From Chrysogorgia sp. JL179-B06 (lineage: Eukaryota > Cnidaria > Anthozoa > Scleralcyonacea > Chrysogorgiidae), in contig JAYKKM010000057.1 in NCBI GenBank assembly GCA_035772405.1, forward strand, positions 1-64,000: DNA of 64,000 nt, written 5' to 3'. Below are positions 51,899 to 62,475 of this stretch, piece by piece. The notes under the pieces are model-generated. The model searched no databases. It worked only from the letters and a program-made list of their open reading frames with translations, and had not been told where the DNA came from. The translations under genes were made by a program, and so were the position numbers. How positions within the stretch are numbered: the stretch's first letter is position 1; each line of letters opens with the position of its first letter.

Positions 51899-52490
51899 GT
51901 TCTGGGTAGGTGGAGCTCATAAGCCTTGGTAGGCAGTCCACCTAGAAGGAAAACTCTGATTTCAAGCCGCCTGACTCTATCAATGGATCAGGCTGTCCGT
52001 GTCGGACTCACTGATGTTATCAGTGTTTCCTAAGCATGCTGATGAGCTCTGGCATCACTTGGAATGTTATCAGGGCCAAACTATTTGCCAAGAATATGAA
52101 ATATTCATTATACTTATAAATGGAGAAAAGTTATTTTGCTCACCTCTTTTGTCATAATGTGAACTAAAAAGGATTTACCCTTTTGATTTAAAAATGATCT
52201 GAGGTTCTCAAACCTCATTAATTATTCATAAAAATAAATCAGCCAACTTTCACATCAACATAATGCTGATTCGTTTGAGAAGCTATATCAAGAATGATAA
52301 ACTGTCTTTACTATGTTATCAAAAAACTCAACCTATGGCCTCGTTTGATACCATGGTAAAGAATGCTTTCTCGTTCCTGATATATTGTGTACAACCAGGC
52401 TTTGAGAGTAAGGGTTAGTACTAGTTTTATTGTGGAAATTAAGTCAGCAAAATAACCTCTTCAGTTATAAATGTACAGTACATTAAATAT
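51899..52490. other. Gap with no recognised gene
   Basis: Contains a moderately GC-rich block (TTGGTAGGCAGTCCACCTAG to about 52,060) that reads like an old repeat, then AT-rich sequence. Confidence 0.4.
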
Positions 52491-52760
52491 TTACAATCTT
52501 GCAGGCCTATATCCTGTGTACAAACCGTTAGAAGGGTAACGAGTACGTATGGCAAGAACACAACAGCTTGGTACAACCCACCTGTTTCCCCTTCCTAAAC
52601 GTCCATGTTGCCATAAAACGTATTGTCTGTGACTGTATGCTGCATGGCGAAAATTTTCATTGTTTCTTACATTGTTTAGAACCAGAACATCCTCTCTGTA
52701 CCGCATGTCAATGTCTAAAACATTGCAGTCAAGAATGAGTTGTTGAAACACAGGAGTTCC
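52491..52760 (-). CDS. P2X7-like cytoplasmic-domain exon
   Basis: The frame reads FQQLILDCNVLDIDMRYRED, VLVLNNVRNNENFRHAAYSH, RQYVLWQHGRLGRGNRWVVP and SCCVLAIRTRYPSNGLYTGY with RPARL then TAA. The AYRQYVLWxxGRLG...VVPSCCVxxIRxxYP...YTGYxPxxL pattern is the C-terminal half of the zinc-binding cytoplasmic domain of P2X receptor 7, which in invertebrates also occurs in many transposon-associated genes. The Cys-rich first half is not found upstream (to the right), and a splice acceptor may lie near 52,775. It is probably one exon or a fragment. Confidence 0.72.
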   Translation of the reverse strand, partial: GTPVFQQLILDCNVLDIDMRYREDVLVLNNVRNNENFRHAAYSHRQYVLWQHGRLGRGNRWVVPSCCVLAIRTRYPSNGLYTGYRPARL

Positions 52761-53275
52761 AGAGATGTATACTGTTCAACTTTTTGTCATCTTTTTCAGT
52801 TCACATTCTAATTTGCCTGACATGTTTATTGATAATAATTAATATCCGGCATGGAACTTCCCTAAAGCCAAAAGTAAGTCTTAATAAGAATATATCGATT
52901 AAATATTTCGTTCTTCAGAATATTTACCAGTTGTGACTGACTTATGCTGTTGTGGTATAAATTACAAATTATGCATTGTTTATGCTAAATGCTATAAATG
53001 CCAATTTAGACTCTGGAGTTTGGTGCTACTTCGTGTTAGAGCCATATAATGGCTTTAGGGTTTGCGTTAGGTTATGGAATCAGGGGAAATAATAAGCTGA
53101 CCCTGTTGGCTGTTAGAGTAGTCCTGTTATTATATTGTATATGCAATTACATTAATTTGTTCTTTTTTAACTGGCAATGCTGTTGTGCTGCTTAAATACT
53201 AGAACTTGCAGGTTTCATGCAAAAATTACACCTGGTTTGGGGATTTATGGATTGAAACCTTTTTCATTTTAATAG
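52761..53275. other. Gap, no feature
   Basis: AT-rich sequence between a P2X7-like and a zinc-finger fragment. The end (CATTTTAATAG before 53,276) is a possible splice acceptor. Confidence 0.45.
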
Positions 53276-53810
53276 ATGGAATCAGAATTATTCTGTTGTG
53301 TGTGTAATGGGCCAAGCACTGGTGCCCATCATTGTATACTTTGTAAAAAGGTAACCCATGCAATTTCAACATGTTCTACCAGTAGTGAAATGGACGAAGG
53401 ATATGGCTCCAAAGCCATGTGTAAAAACTGTATTGGAGATGAACCACCAGTGAAAACAAACAACTACCTGCAGTACCTGGTGCATAAAGTACCCCCCCCC
53501 CCGGTGCTGAACCAAAACGTAAGATCCCAAAGGCAAATGAATCAAAATCAAAGGAAACTAGCGAAACTCGTTGCATCTGTATCACGTTTTAAAAATGAAA
53601 GAGCCCAGTGTGTATATGATGTCTAGAAGTGACAACCATACAAAGGAAAGACGCTTAAAGAGACGCCACCCTGGACTAACCATTGGTGAAATTGAAATTT
53701 ACAACTTTGCATGCATTGGATTTGGAAAGTCTTTTTTGCAGGAATTGAAAGATGAAGATATCGAGAAGCCTTCAATCACTGAAAAATCTTTCAAAGTACA
53801 TTGAGAAAAT
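53276..53810 (+). pseudogene. Zinc-finger transposon protein fragment
   Basis: MESELFCCVCNGPSTGAHHC, then ILCKKVTHAISTC and KAMCKNC give a Cys/His cluster (CxxC...HHCxxCxxxxH...C...CxxC) seen at the N-terminus of SCAND3/ZBED-like and other transposase-derived proteins. A frame change near 53,595 leads to ERRLKRRHPGLTIGEIEIYN, FGKSFLQELKDEDIEKPSI. Several later stops show decay. Exact superfamily not assigned. Confidence 0.5.
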
Positions 53811-54083
53811 CACAACTGAATCAAACATTAGTCGATGGGTGGAAAATTAGTGGAAAATTATTTCGCACGATGAAAACGTTGCCAACTGGTATGTGAGATG
53901 CAAGGAAGATTTTCAGGTATTTGTCGAGGATATGATCAACTCATTTGATGCACAATACAATGCATGTGTTGCTGATATGTGCACTACTTTGATCTGCCTA
54001 GATTTTGAAACAATCATTGCACTTCTTTGTGGAAGTCGCCAGAATGGGACTAGAAATATAAATAGTAACTGTGCTTCACATTG

Positions 54084-55700
54084 ATACTTCAATTTCTAGG
54101 TTTCTAAACCTAAATTTGTGTTTGGACTTGACTCTGATTAATGGCGATTTTTGCGCAGGTATTTGTCAACTGTTGCTGGATCACCATTCACCCTCCGATT
54201 GGAAGTTTTAAACGAAGTTGAACAACAACAACAACAACTCTGACAATAAATGGATAACTCAATTAGTTTTTGCACAAACAAAACACAGAAAAGAACGACC
54301 ACATGAAACAAATACAATTGTTGCACAGTATCGTTATGTCGTACTAATCAAAAATTATTAGCGTCGCGCACTACAAAGATTGCAGTCCATAGTTTAGAAA
54401 TAAGTTGTATATACTTGGATTCAAAACACAGACTTAAAATACAAAAGTTCGAGATCTCTGCGAAATTCTAGTGGGATGAGGTTTGTTTTGGTTAATCTTT
54501 CAGTGTATGACAATTCCGGTGGATAGTTCAGAATAAATTTGTTGACTGCCGCTGGACATTTTCAATTAGCGAGCGATGTTTACTGGTGTAAGGTGACCAC
54601 AAGTTACTGCCAAACTCGAGCTTGGGCCTTACAAGGGCACAGTTTTACAATTTTCTTGTTCTTGAATCGGCGATGTTTGCATTACATTCTAACATACAGT
54701 GCGGTTTAGATCAAGAGAAATAGCGTCCTAGAACTTTATTGTTTGTTTCAGTATAGGATTAGGATATAAAGGTAATAATAAACAAATTCGATTTTTAAAA
54801 GCCATCCCTAAGGCGCCTCTAAAAACCACCGCCTCAAAAAGGCCTTGCCACAAACTACGAATACAAACAGCAGACATTATGAAAACCGCACATACATAGA
54901 TGATCAAGTTTTGCAAACATTGGGGTTAGATTATTTGCTACAGACTTGAAGCAAATAACCAGATTACTATCTTGTTGGTTTAATTTAACTCAAGCTGTTG
55001 TTGCACCTTCACATCATGGTATCCCCTGTAAGTGTTAAAATGCTGAATGACGTATACATGCCATGGTGCTCTTGCAACACCATGTTGTATCTAATAATAT
55101 TGTGATATATAAGCTACGATAGGGCCGTTCCACGATGCTATCGTAACATGAATAATGATATATATATAAGCTACGATACGGCCATAGAGACTTGGAGTCC
55201 TATCTCTTCGCCGGCTAGTAAAAAACTTAAAAGCATACTTCAACAGTTTAACTATTTTGTAGTTAACAAACAATCTACCAGGATTACAAGTAACATGGCA
55301 ACTTTAATTGATCTGGTGATTACCAGCGGGCCGGATATTGTCAAATGTATGGCAAGCCAAACATGTCAAAGCATCGATTTATAGAAATTGTATGTTGAAA
55401 AATAGTGTTTGTATGTTGAGTTGAGGAAGTTGCATGTTGAGATTTAAATTTCACATGTTCAGAAAATTATTTTATTTTATTAGATTCGCTAATAATACAT
55501 AACATAATTAACTAAATAAAATTACAATAGCAAATACATGGCAGGGTCACCGCAACAGCCGAAGCCAATGACCGCAGGCCTGAGTACAATAACAAACATC
55601 AATAACAAATATAGCAATAATAATCAGTACGAAAAGCATAAAAATTACATACAGCAAGTAATAGGACGAATAAGTGGTCGTTCACAGTTACACTTCAGGC
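54084..55700. other. Gap with simple repeats, no gene
   Basis: A (CAA)n run lies at about 54,221-54,239. At 55,104-55,190 the phrase GATATATAAGCTACGATA is repeated in tandem and flanked by CTATCGTA, a small palindromic cluster. No coding sequence recognised. Confidence 0.5.
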
Positions 55701-55732
55701 AAACCATCTTAAAGGTATGCAGATTATCAGGG

Positions 55733-56345
55733 TTAAGTTACTAAGGATTCTTTATTGTAGTTGTATATAACTAATTTGAATGAATCTAAGTTGACCATAC
55801 TAAAGTTAAGTACATCTGCGAGAGAGTTCCAGATTCTACAAGTTCTAACAATAAAAGATCTTTGGTAAGTAGTAGTTTTACATTTGCACGGGTTAAACTT
55901 AGTGATATTACTAGAAGATGATCTAGTAGGTCTAGTATTACGGACCATAGGGAGTACGAAGGAATCTACATTAACGAGACCATGTGTTATCTTAAAGAAC
56001 AAAGTCATGTCCAAAATCTCATGCCAATAAAAAATAGGTAAGAGATTCAAGTGTTGTAATCTAGTGTTGTAGTCTATTGTATGGGAGTATGGTAGATTTA
56101 AAATATATCTTGTTGCATGTCTTTGTATGTGCTCTAACTTATTAATAAGTTCAATAGATTGTGGCGCCCAGATCTGTGTGGCGTAGCCAAGGTGACAACG
56201 TACTAAGCCTAGGTACAGTGTACGCCTTATAGTGGATCTTTGGATGGACCTAGTATTTCTCTTAATGTATCCTAGGAGTTTATTAGCACGTGCAGATTGT
56301 TCATATACTTGCTTGTTCCATGTTAGATCTTTTGTTAGCTATGGA
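55733..56345 (-). pseudogene. Non-LTR reverse transcriptase C-terminal fragment
   Basis: Minus-strand frames run from LTKDLTWNKQVYEQSARAN (near 56,330) through NLLPIFYWHEILDMTLFFKI and THGLVNVDSFVLP to TYQRSFIVRTCRIWNSLADV near 55,800. This is the C-terminal domain found after the catalytic core in CR1/Jockey-type LINEs. The catalytic region is absent (5' truncation at about 56,345). Confidence 0.75.
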
Positions 56346-56800
56346 AGAGTCATCAACCAAAATACAAATCTTAAGAAAGAAAACTCTTATTCAATAACAC
56401 GATGACAATTTTGAGACAAACTTTGAAATTCATTGACTATTCTAATCTACTTTAAATTTTGTTTCATCTTAGTTTAAATTTCATACCAATCAAATTTAAA
56501 TCAGGAAAAGGGAGATGTAATATATGTTAAAAGCTTGATTAACTTATCATGATTGATATTAATGTAGCGCCTTAATTAGATCATATACTAGAGACAAGGG
56601 ACTAATGAGACAGTTGAACTGAACACTCAATAGAGTAAATTCTATATAGCACGATCAATAAACCAACTTTTTACAGGAAATAAGTCAGAGGAGGCCCACC
56701 TTCATACCAAACAGAGTCGACTTAATCTCTCAGCATTACACTTTTAATATTTTTCTTTTGTCTTTAAGGTTTCTCTTCAAATCACCTGTGTTGTAATAAT
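56346..56800. other. Gap, AT-rich, nothing seen
   Basis: No open frame or repeat worth naming. Confidence 0.5.
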
Positions 56801-56808
56801 CCAAATCT

Positions 56809-57760
56809 TTAGTCGTATCCCTGAAGTTTATGGATCTTGCACATATAAGATAATTCTATTGACATGAATATAAATTTGTAATCGCCACCTAAGAATATTT
56901 CCACTTGGATGTTGCTTCCATCCACATCTATTTTACCCGCTTTGATGACAGTGTTAATGTCATCTATAGCAACACGCAGGGAAGAGGACAAAGTTTCATA
57001 GTGTTCTTGACCATTCACAACTGCAATGGTCCTGTTTCCCTTGGACGACATTATTCTTTTCCCAGTTTGCATTATGGCAAAAGACAAGATCACGAAGTTG
57101 GTTGTTCTGGGCATCTTTGCACCATCTCCACTTATTGTAACTGTAATTGGTTAATTTGAAGGATGATTTGGATGTGTTACTAGGAAATGTCTTATGTGAT
57201 CCTTAAGTGTGTCTAAAAATGAGACTTACCAGGTACTTTCTGGACATGACAAAGTTTAGACCTTTTTACCTTAATAAAATACGACCGGAATCATAATTTC
57301 CTGTTTGAAGATCTTTAACATAAGCAATATCTCCAATGCCTGTCGAATCACCATCACAGCCTTTTTCTCCAATAATCATGAGACAAAGAAAATGCCATTT
57401 TTTGTAATCATAGTTTCCTCTATCTGAAGATCTTTAACATAAGCAATATCTCCAATGCCTGTCGAATCACCACCACAGCCTTTCTCTCCAATAACCATAA
57501 GGTTCCTCAACGCCGTTTATTTAAACCGAAATTATCATAAACAAGCGCAAAATCTGTTCAATACTTTCTTTATCATCTTTGACATAATTTTCTGTTGGGA
57601 AGTCTAAGGTGTATGTTCTACTAGAATAAATTCCTTTGCTTTCAAGCATGACAATTTCAAACCGTGTCTCCAGGAACCACAATGCAACCTCCACTTTCCC
57701 CATCAACTCGTTGATCCGTTTTACCTTCTGTCTGCTACCAAGTGGGTTTGCCATTGAAGA
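56809..57760 (-). pseudogene. Fragments of an unnamed repetitive gene family
   Basis: From right to left: KVKRINELMGKVEVALWFLE and DKESIEQILRLF (57,754-57,521); two copies of a segment with GDSTGIGDIAYVKDLQ (57,485-57,301); and GKRIMSSKGNRTIAVVNGQE, YETLSSSLRVAIDDINTVIK with VEIFLGGDYKFI (57,114-56,860), then CKIHKLQGYD in a shifted phase. The motifs recur in dispersed, transposon-like genes of invertebrates; I cannot assign a reaction. Introns or indels separate the blocks. Confidence 0.45.
57301..57490. repeat. ~80-bp tandem duplication
   Basis: GAAGATCTTTAACATAAGCA and ATATCTCCAATGCCTGTCGA, with the following CACAGCC(T)TT(T)CTCC, occur at about 57,307 and again at about 57,424, with only a few differences. 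Confidence 0.85.
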
Positions 57761-57993
57761 AAGCCACAGTTTATTTTTCTAGGCTGCTGATTTTCTCAAT
57801 ATAATCAGACAGATCTTCATTAAGGCTTGCTACTTCTTGTTTTCTTTCTAAAACATGGGCCATTTCCTGAGCTAAATTATCTTTCTCTAACTCTGAATAT
57901 TTCCTTCTCCACTCTTCCACCAAGTCGTTATGCACAAGGATACAATGTTTTACAGGACTTTAAGGGACAATGTTTTACCATCGAGTTCCTTTT

Positions 57994-58014
57994 TATAATA
58001 ATAATAATAATAAT
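57994..58014 (+). repeat. (TAA)n microsatellite
   Basis: Seven ATA/TAA units directly beside the LINE 3' end that follows on the minus strand; it may represent that element's tail. Confidence 0.85.
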
Positions 58015-58570
58015 ATTTAATTCTTATATAGCGCTTCTTCCATAAATGCCCAGAGGCGCTTTACAATTTATGATATAAAATTAGGTATCTTACAAGTAAA
58101 ATTACATACAATCAGTTTCTAACAGTTAAAAAATTATATACAAGTCTCACCAATTATTAAAATATATTAGATCAAGTCCGTGTGAGCATTTCTAAACAAA
58201 TGTGTCTTCAGTTCAGATTTAAAACAATCTAGTGACTCGCATAGTCTTAGACTTTGTGGTAGATTATTACAACAATGGTGCAGATACTAAAAAGGACCTT
58301 CTGCCATAGTATTCTAGATTATACTTTGGGACTACTAACCTCCTATCTATTGATGATCTAAGATTACGTTTGGGCACGTAAACTTCTAACAAGTTCATAA
58401 TGTATTTTGGCGCTAGTCTAGCTAGGGACTTATATGTCATTAACATTATCTTATACATAATCCTTTCTCTGATTGGCAACCAATGCAAATCATACAGTAC
58501 TGGTGTTATGATCCCTTTTCCTTGTTAAAGTAATAATCCTAGCTGCAGCATTTTGAACCTTCTGAATTTG
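58015..58570 (-). pseudogene. L2/CR1-like LINE 3' fragment
   Basis: On the minus strand, AARIITLTRKRDHNT (~58,535) leads, after a shift, to LHWLPIRERIMYKIMLMTYK, PKYIMNLLEVYVPKRNLRSS and VPKYNLEYYGRRSFLVSAP. This is the C-terminal region of an L2/CR1-like reverse transcriptase, followed by a 3' UTR with GCGCCTCTGGGCATTTATGG and a (TTA)n end. 5'-truncated. Confidence 0.75.
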
Positions 58571-59040
58571 ATCTAAACGACAAAAGTAGTGAAAGTGTAC
58601 TTACGAAAAACCAAACGACGCTCTTAGCAGGGAATATTTTATGTGGCGGAATGGTTTGCGTTTTGGTTGTGGGATTGACTTTGCTGAGAAAATGTAAATA
58701 ACCTTTCCAGTTCACGAGCGAGATGGAAAAGGCTATGTCCCTGAGTCTGTGGGGTAGTGAGGGATCGTTATGGGTCGTGTGAGGTTCGAGTGGATTTTGG
58801 TGTATTGTATAATATATGGTGGGTAATGTGCATGTTTTGTGTGAAATAAATTAGAAAAAATAATCATGTGTCATACATTAGATAAATTATCAAAATAGAG
58901 TAGGACCTTTATTGGGTGGCATTTTTACGAAACTTGACTGGCAACACTGTTCTCTTGACTTGGTTTTGTTCAGTTATGCTGCTTAACAGTGGTATAAGGT
59001 TTATTTTACAAAATAAATCAATTTTGTGTTGTTTTTATCA
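58571..59040. other. Gap, no feature
   Basis: Ordinary AT-rich sequence. Confidence 0.45.
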
Positions 59041-59049
59041 TTAAATGAT

Positions 59050-59375
59050 TTCATACACTCGAAAAACTAGTGTGTAAAATTACACACGAAATGTGCGATT
59101 TACGCACCTTAGTGTGTAAAATTGCACAGTATGGCCATGCGTATTTTATTACTCACATCGTGTATTTACTCACATAGGTGTGTTATTTTACATATACGTT
59201 TTGTGTGTAATTTTTACACACCATTGAATATTGCATAGTGTGTTAATTTAGCACAGTTTTTTCATTTTACACGCCATAGGCAAAAACACACCATTCAAAT
59301 TTACATGCCTTGCTTCATTTTACACATCTTAAATAAACACACCATTCAAGTTACACATCTTGCTGCACTTCTTGC
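59050..59375. repeat. Degenerate TGTGTAAA/TTTACACA array
   Basis: At least twelve irregularly spaced copies of TGTGTAAAATTACACA-like half or whole palindromes (for example 59,069-59,088, 59,110-59,127, 59,206-59,222 and several ACACACCATT units to 59,370). Spacing is about 20-35 bp. Confidence 0.75.
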
Positions 59376-60394
59376 ATGTTTCTTGTTTCCTATAGGTTTT
59401 TCAGTTTATAAACATCACAGCCATGTTCCTAGTTAGCCAACTAACCTCCCGCGGTGATGCCTGCGAAGGTCCTAGCTTTAATACAATATGTTATTTTCAT
59501 ATTTTGAGTGTTCATTTAAATTACTTTAGTGTCCTTATTTTGTCCAAATTTATATTGTTGACTAATAATTCGTGAGTTGGATGGATTATCAAGCTGAAAA
59601 TAGCGCTTGTGTTAAATGTAATACGCGAGTCAAACTCGCATCGCCGCGAGTTTGTCTCCCGTAACTCGCGTAATCCGCATATGCATCGTGTGTTTTAAAA
59701 CATGGCGACAATGTCGCTGTGAATATTACTGTATTTTTGTTCTACACAAGGCCAATCAGGCGCTGGATTTATTTAGCCAATGAACACTTATTGCCTTGGT
59801 TTGGATAAATTATATGGTCATGTATTGTCTAAAACATGGCACCGTATTGTATATTATTACCGTGTTTTTGTTCAACGATAGTCGAATGTTGATGTATGGA
59901 TTTATTTACCCACACCATCAACTGTTGCCCACACTAAAAGAATGGATGAACATTTAATGCCTGCGATCGTGAATACACGAGGAACATTTAATGCCTTCGA
60001 TCGTGAATACACGAGGTATGACTACATACATATATAAAAAATATTACGATGGTGAACCGACGAACGAGCTGATGTTTTGAGCGAAGCATGGTTTAAAGGT
60101 TTTCGATCACGACAATTCAGTTTTAATACTTAAATTGACAACTCGCAGATAAACATAATTATATTCCTTGCAGGGTTTCTTAGATTTAAAACAGCAATTT
60201 AAGAATTCTGAATGTGTAGTAACACCATAATACAATTACAAATATTGTTGAATATCATATATATGTAATATTGTTTCAAACTTTTAATACTATTGCTGTA
60301 TTTCAGTATTGTATAAGCTTGTAGCATTCTTATATTGATTTTAGTAACACACTGTTACTGTAAATCAATCTTATGAATGTATGGAACAGATATG
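59376..60394. other. Gap with short local duplications
   Basis: GAACATTTAATGCC(T)(G/T)CGATCG with TGAATACACGAGG is repeated in tandem at about 59,950-60,015. No gene is recognised. Confidence 0.5.
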
Positions 60395-60488
60395 GTGATA
60401 TCAGTTTTATCGCTCGAATTGTCCCTTGTTTGTCGTGCTCAGTCGTGACAATTATGTTATCGTCCTCGGGTGATAAAACTGATATCAC
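60395..60488. repeat. Inverted repeat beside an (AT)n tract
   Basis: GTGATATCAGTTTTATCGCT pairs with GTGATAAAACTGATATCAC around a ~50-bp centre; (AT)n follows at 60,495-60,519. MITE-like in plan. Confidence 0.85.
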
Positions 60489-60555
60489 GATTACTATATA
60501 TATATATATATATATATATTATAAATTATATTATATACATTAAACATTGGAAAAT

Positions 60556-60958
60556 ATGTTAAAATAGTTCAACACTGGCAGTGTCTTTGTCAACAAATGT
60601 TTGTTCTCCTTTTTCAATGTAATGTAGAACACCGTGCCATGGCAAATTGTTGTATGTCAAGACTTGCTTCCCCTCTATCCTTTCCACATGATAGGCCATA
60701 TAATGCTGTTTAAAATCAACTGTTTCCAAAACAGTTACCAGAAACATTTTTCATCCCACACAATTATACTATCTAGTTGTCCAAATAAAGGATAATCTTG
60801 CTCAGCATTTGGTTGCATTTCTGCAAGTTGAAGGACAACACCAGGTTTATATTGGACACCATGAATAATTGTTGATTTAGCTCTGTTTAAATAAAACAAA
60901 TTACAATGTTGGTTTACTCTCGGTTGCAACTTACCCATCCACACTAGGTACTTTGAAT
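60556..60958 (-). pseudogene. C-terminal exon of a transposon-associated gene
   Basis: The upstream frame reads HCNLFYLNRAKSTIIHGVQY, KPGVVLQLAEMQPNAEQDYP and LFGQLDSIIVWDEKCF; after a one-base shift near 60,742 it continues FLVTVLETVDFKQHYMAYHV, GKQVLTYNNLPWHGVLHYIE. This all-beta domain (PLFGxLxxIxV...FLVxxLETxxFxxHxxAYxV) is common at the C-terminus of dispersed invertebrate and fish genes of transposon origin. A second exon lies at 61,018-61,098. Confidence 0.5.
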
Positions 60959-61017
60959 TTTATTTTCATTACTATACAATCAACATTTGTACTTACTTGG
61001 TCCCAATGAATTTATCC

Positions 61018-61098
61018 AGTCTTGTATGATCCTGAAGTGCCTCATAAAACATGTTTGCACAAGGATGATCATTAAGATCTACATCACATTCATCTACA
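61018..61098 (-). CDS. Short exon upstream of the previous fragment
   Basis: The frame CDVDLNDHPCANMFYEALQD, HTRLDKFIGT ends at a donor-like AAGTAAGTAC near 61,000. Position and strand fit the preceding (upstream) exon of the same transposon-associated gene. Borders approximate. Confidence 0.4.
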
Positions 61099-61630
61099 AT
61101 AATAAATATATCAATTTGAATGACTTTCTATTCTACGAAAATAGGGCTCTCACTTCGTGAATCTTCAGAAAATAACCTTTATATGTATGACATAGTCTGT
61201 ATCCATTGTGTGTCCGATACACGAAGGAGATGCTGAAAATAGGCAAAATTGCATATTTTAAACGGTCGTAACTTTTGATCACATAGGACAATTTTGCTGA
61301 AATAAACACAAATGTTTCAAATCACGAGGGCTTTCACATTAGCCTATTTGTGAAAGCCTACTGGCAAATCTAATTTTCGGCCACGGTCCTTGTCAAAGGA
61401 GAAATAATTCAAGGAAACAAGGTGGTAAGCAATGAGGAAATGATGCTAAGTCAAGCCACTCCAAAACCATTTGTCAACTGATGTAACCGTTGTGATCGGT
61501 GACTCAATACTCAAAGGCCTCCGCAGCACTCGGTTGCAAAAGCGACAAAGACCAGAGTATAAGTGAAGTGCTTACAGTATCCCACCTCTGGCAACTAAAC
61601 CAATGCACAATGGTGTTGTCGATGTGAAGT
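61099..61630. other. Gap, no feature
   Basis: AT-rich sequence with no recognised gene. Confidence 0.45.
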
Positions 61631-61639
61631 CATACTTGG

Positions 61640-61905
61640 ATCGATTCATGGGTTGGTTAATTTTTCTGTGTATATAGTGGTGGTAATGTCGGGATAACAG
61701 TTTGGGTATATTACAAGTAATATTTAACCCGCAAACCTGCGATACTTGTCCAGTTCTCTGACACTGAGCTACGGAGGTTGTTGCCGACAGCCTAGTCACC
61801 AGTCTTGGAGCTATATTTACGGCAGTCTCCTATAGAATTCAATGAACCGCTGACTATAAATATCTTGTTGTTTTATCCCTTTTATATGTCTTTCAAGTGC
61901 TAATC
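61640..61905 (-). repeat. tRNA-derived SINE, most complete copy
   Basis: On the minus strand: an upstream segment (GATATTTATAGTCAGCGG, to CCAAGACTGGTGACTAGGC), the tRNA-like head (CTCCGTAGCTCAGTG... with GCAGGTTTGCGGGTT as B-box remnant) and a body with ATTACTTGTAATATACCC and TTATCCCGACATTACCACCA. Comparison with 38.1-38.28 and 62.3 kb defines head and body modules. Confidence 0.72.
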
Positions 61906-62304
61906 TGTTGGCACCACTGCGCATTGCAATGCCTGCTTTCATGACTGAGTGTTCCTATAAAGTTTGAACTAATGACATCCTAGTTAGATAAAGGTATATC
62001 ATATATGAACCATCGTTTCCTCTATCCAAAGAAGGAGATCGTTTCTAATTTTCACTATCCAGTGAAGAAATCGTGAAAGCTGTGGAAACAATAGAAAGAA
62101 GAACAAGAAAAAATAAAGGAGGTAGTCTTCTCAAGTTTAAAGATGTAAGTTTCCACACTGACTGTTCAGACATTATTGAGGGAATAACATGATTTTTGGA
62201 AGACAATTATATACCAAGTGTCAAAGTTCCCTTTTTATAGTATGTCATTGGTCGAGAGTGTATTACGTAAAAGTGACAAAATTAAGCTGTTTACCCCGCA
62301 ATAG

Positions 62305-62475
62305 CTCTGAGAGTTAACCTGCGAACCTGCGATACTTGTCCAGTTCTCTGACCACTGAGCTACGGAGGTTGTTGCCGACAGCCTAGTCACCAGTCTTGGA
62401 GCAATATTTTTGGCAGTCTCCTAATGAAACGCTGACTATAAATATCTTGTTGTTTTATCCCTTTTATAAGTGCCA
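62305..62475 (-). repeat. tRNA-derived SINE, second minus-strand copy
   Basis: Repeats the upstream segment and tRNA-like head of 61,728-61,905 with few changes (an extra C in GACCACTGAGCTACGGAGG). The body module is missing. Confidence 0.72.

Noticed and set aside
61572..61799. 75-codon minus-strand frame
   Set aside because: It translates the SINE head and body; the same N-terminal phrase (MTRLSATxSVAQC) appears at the 38.2-kb SINE.
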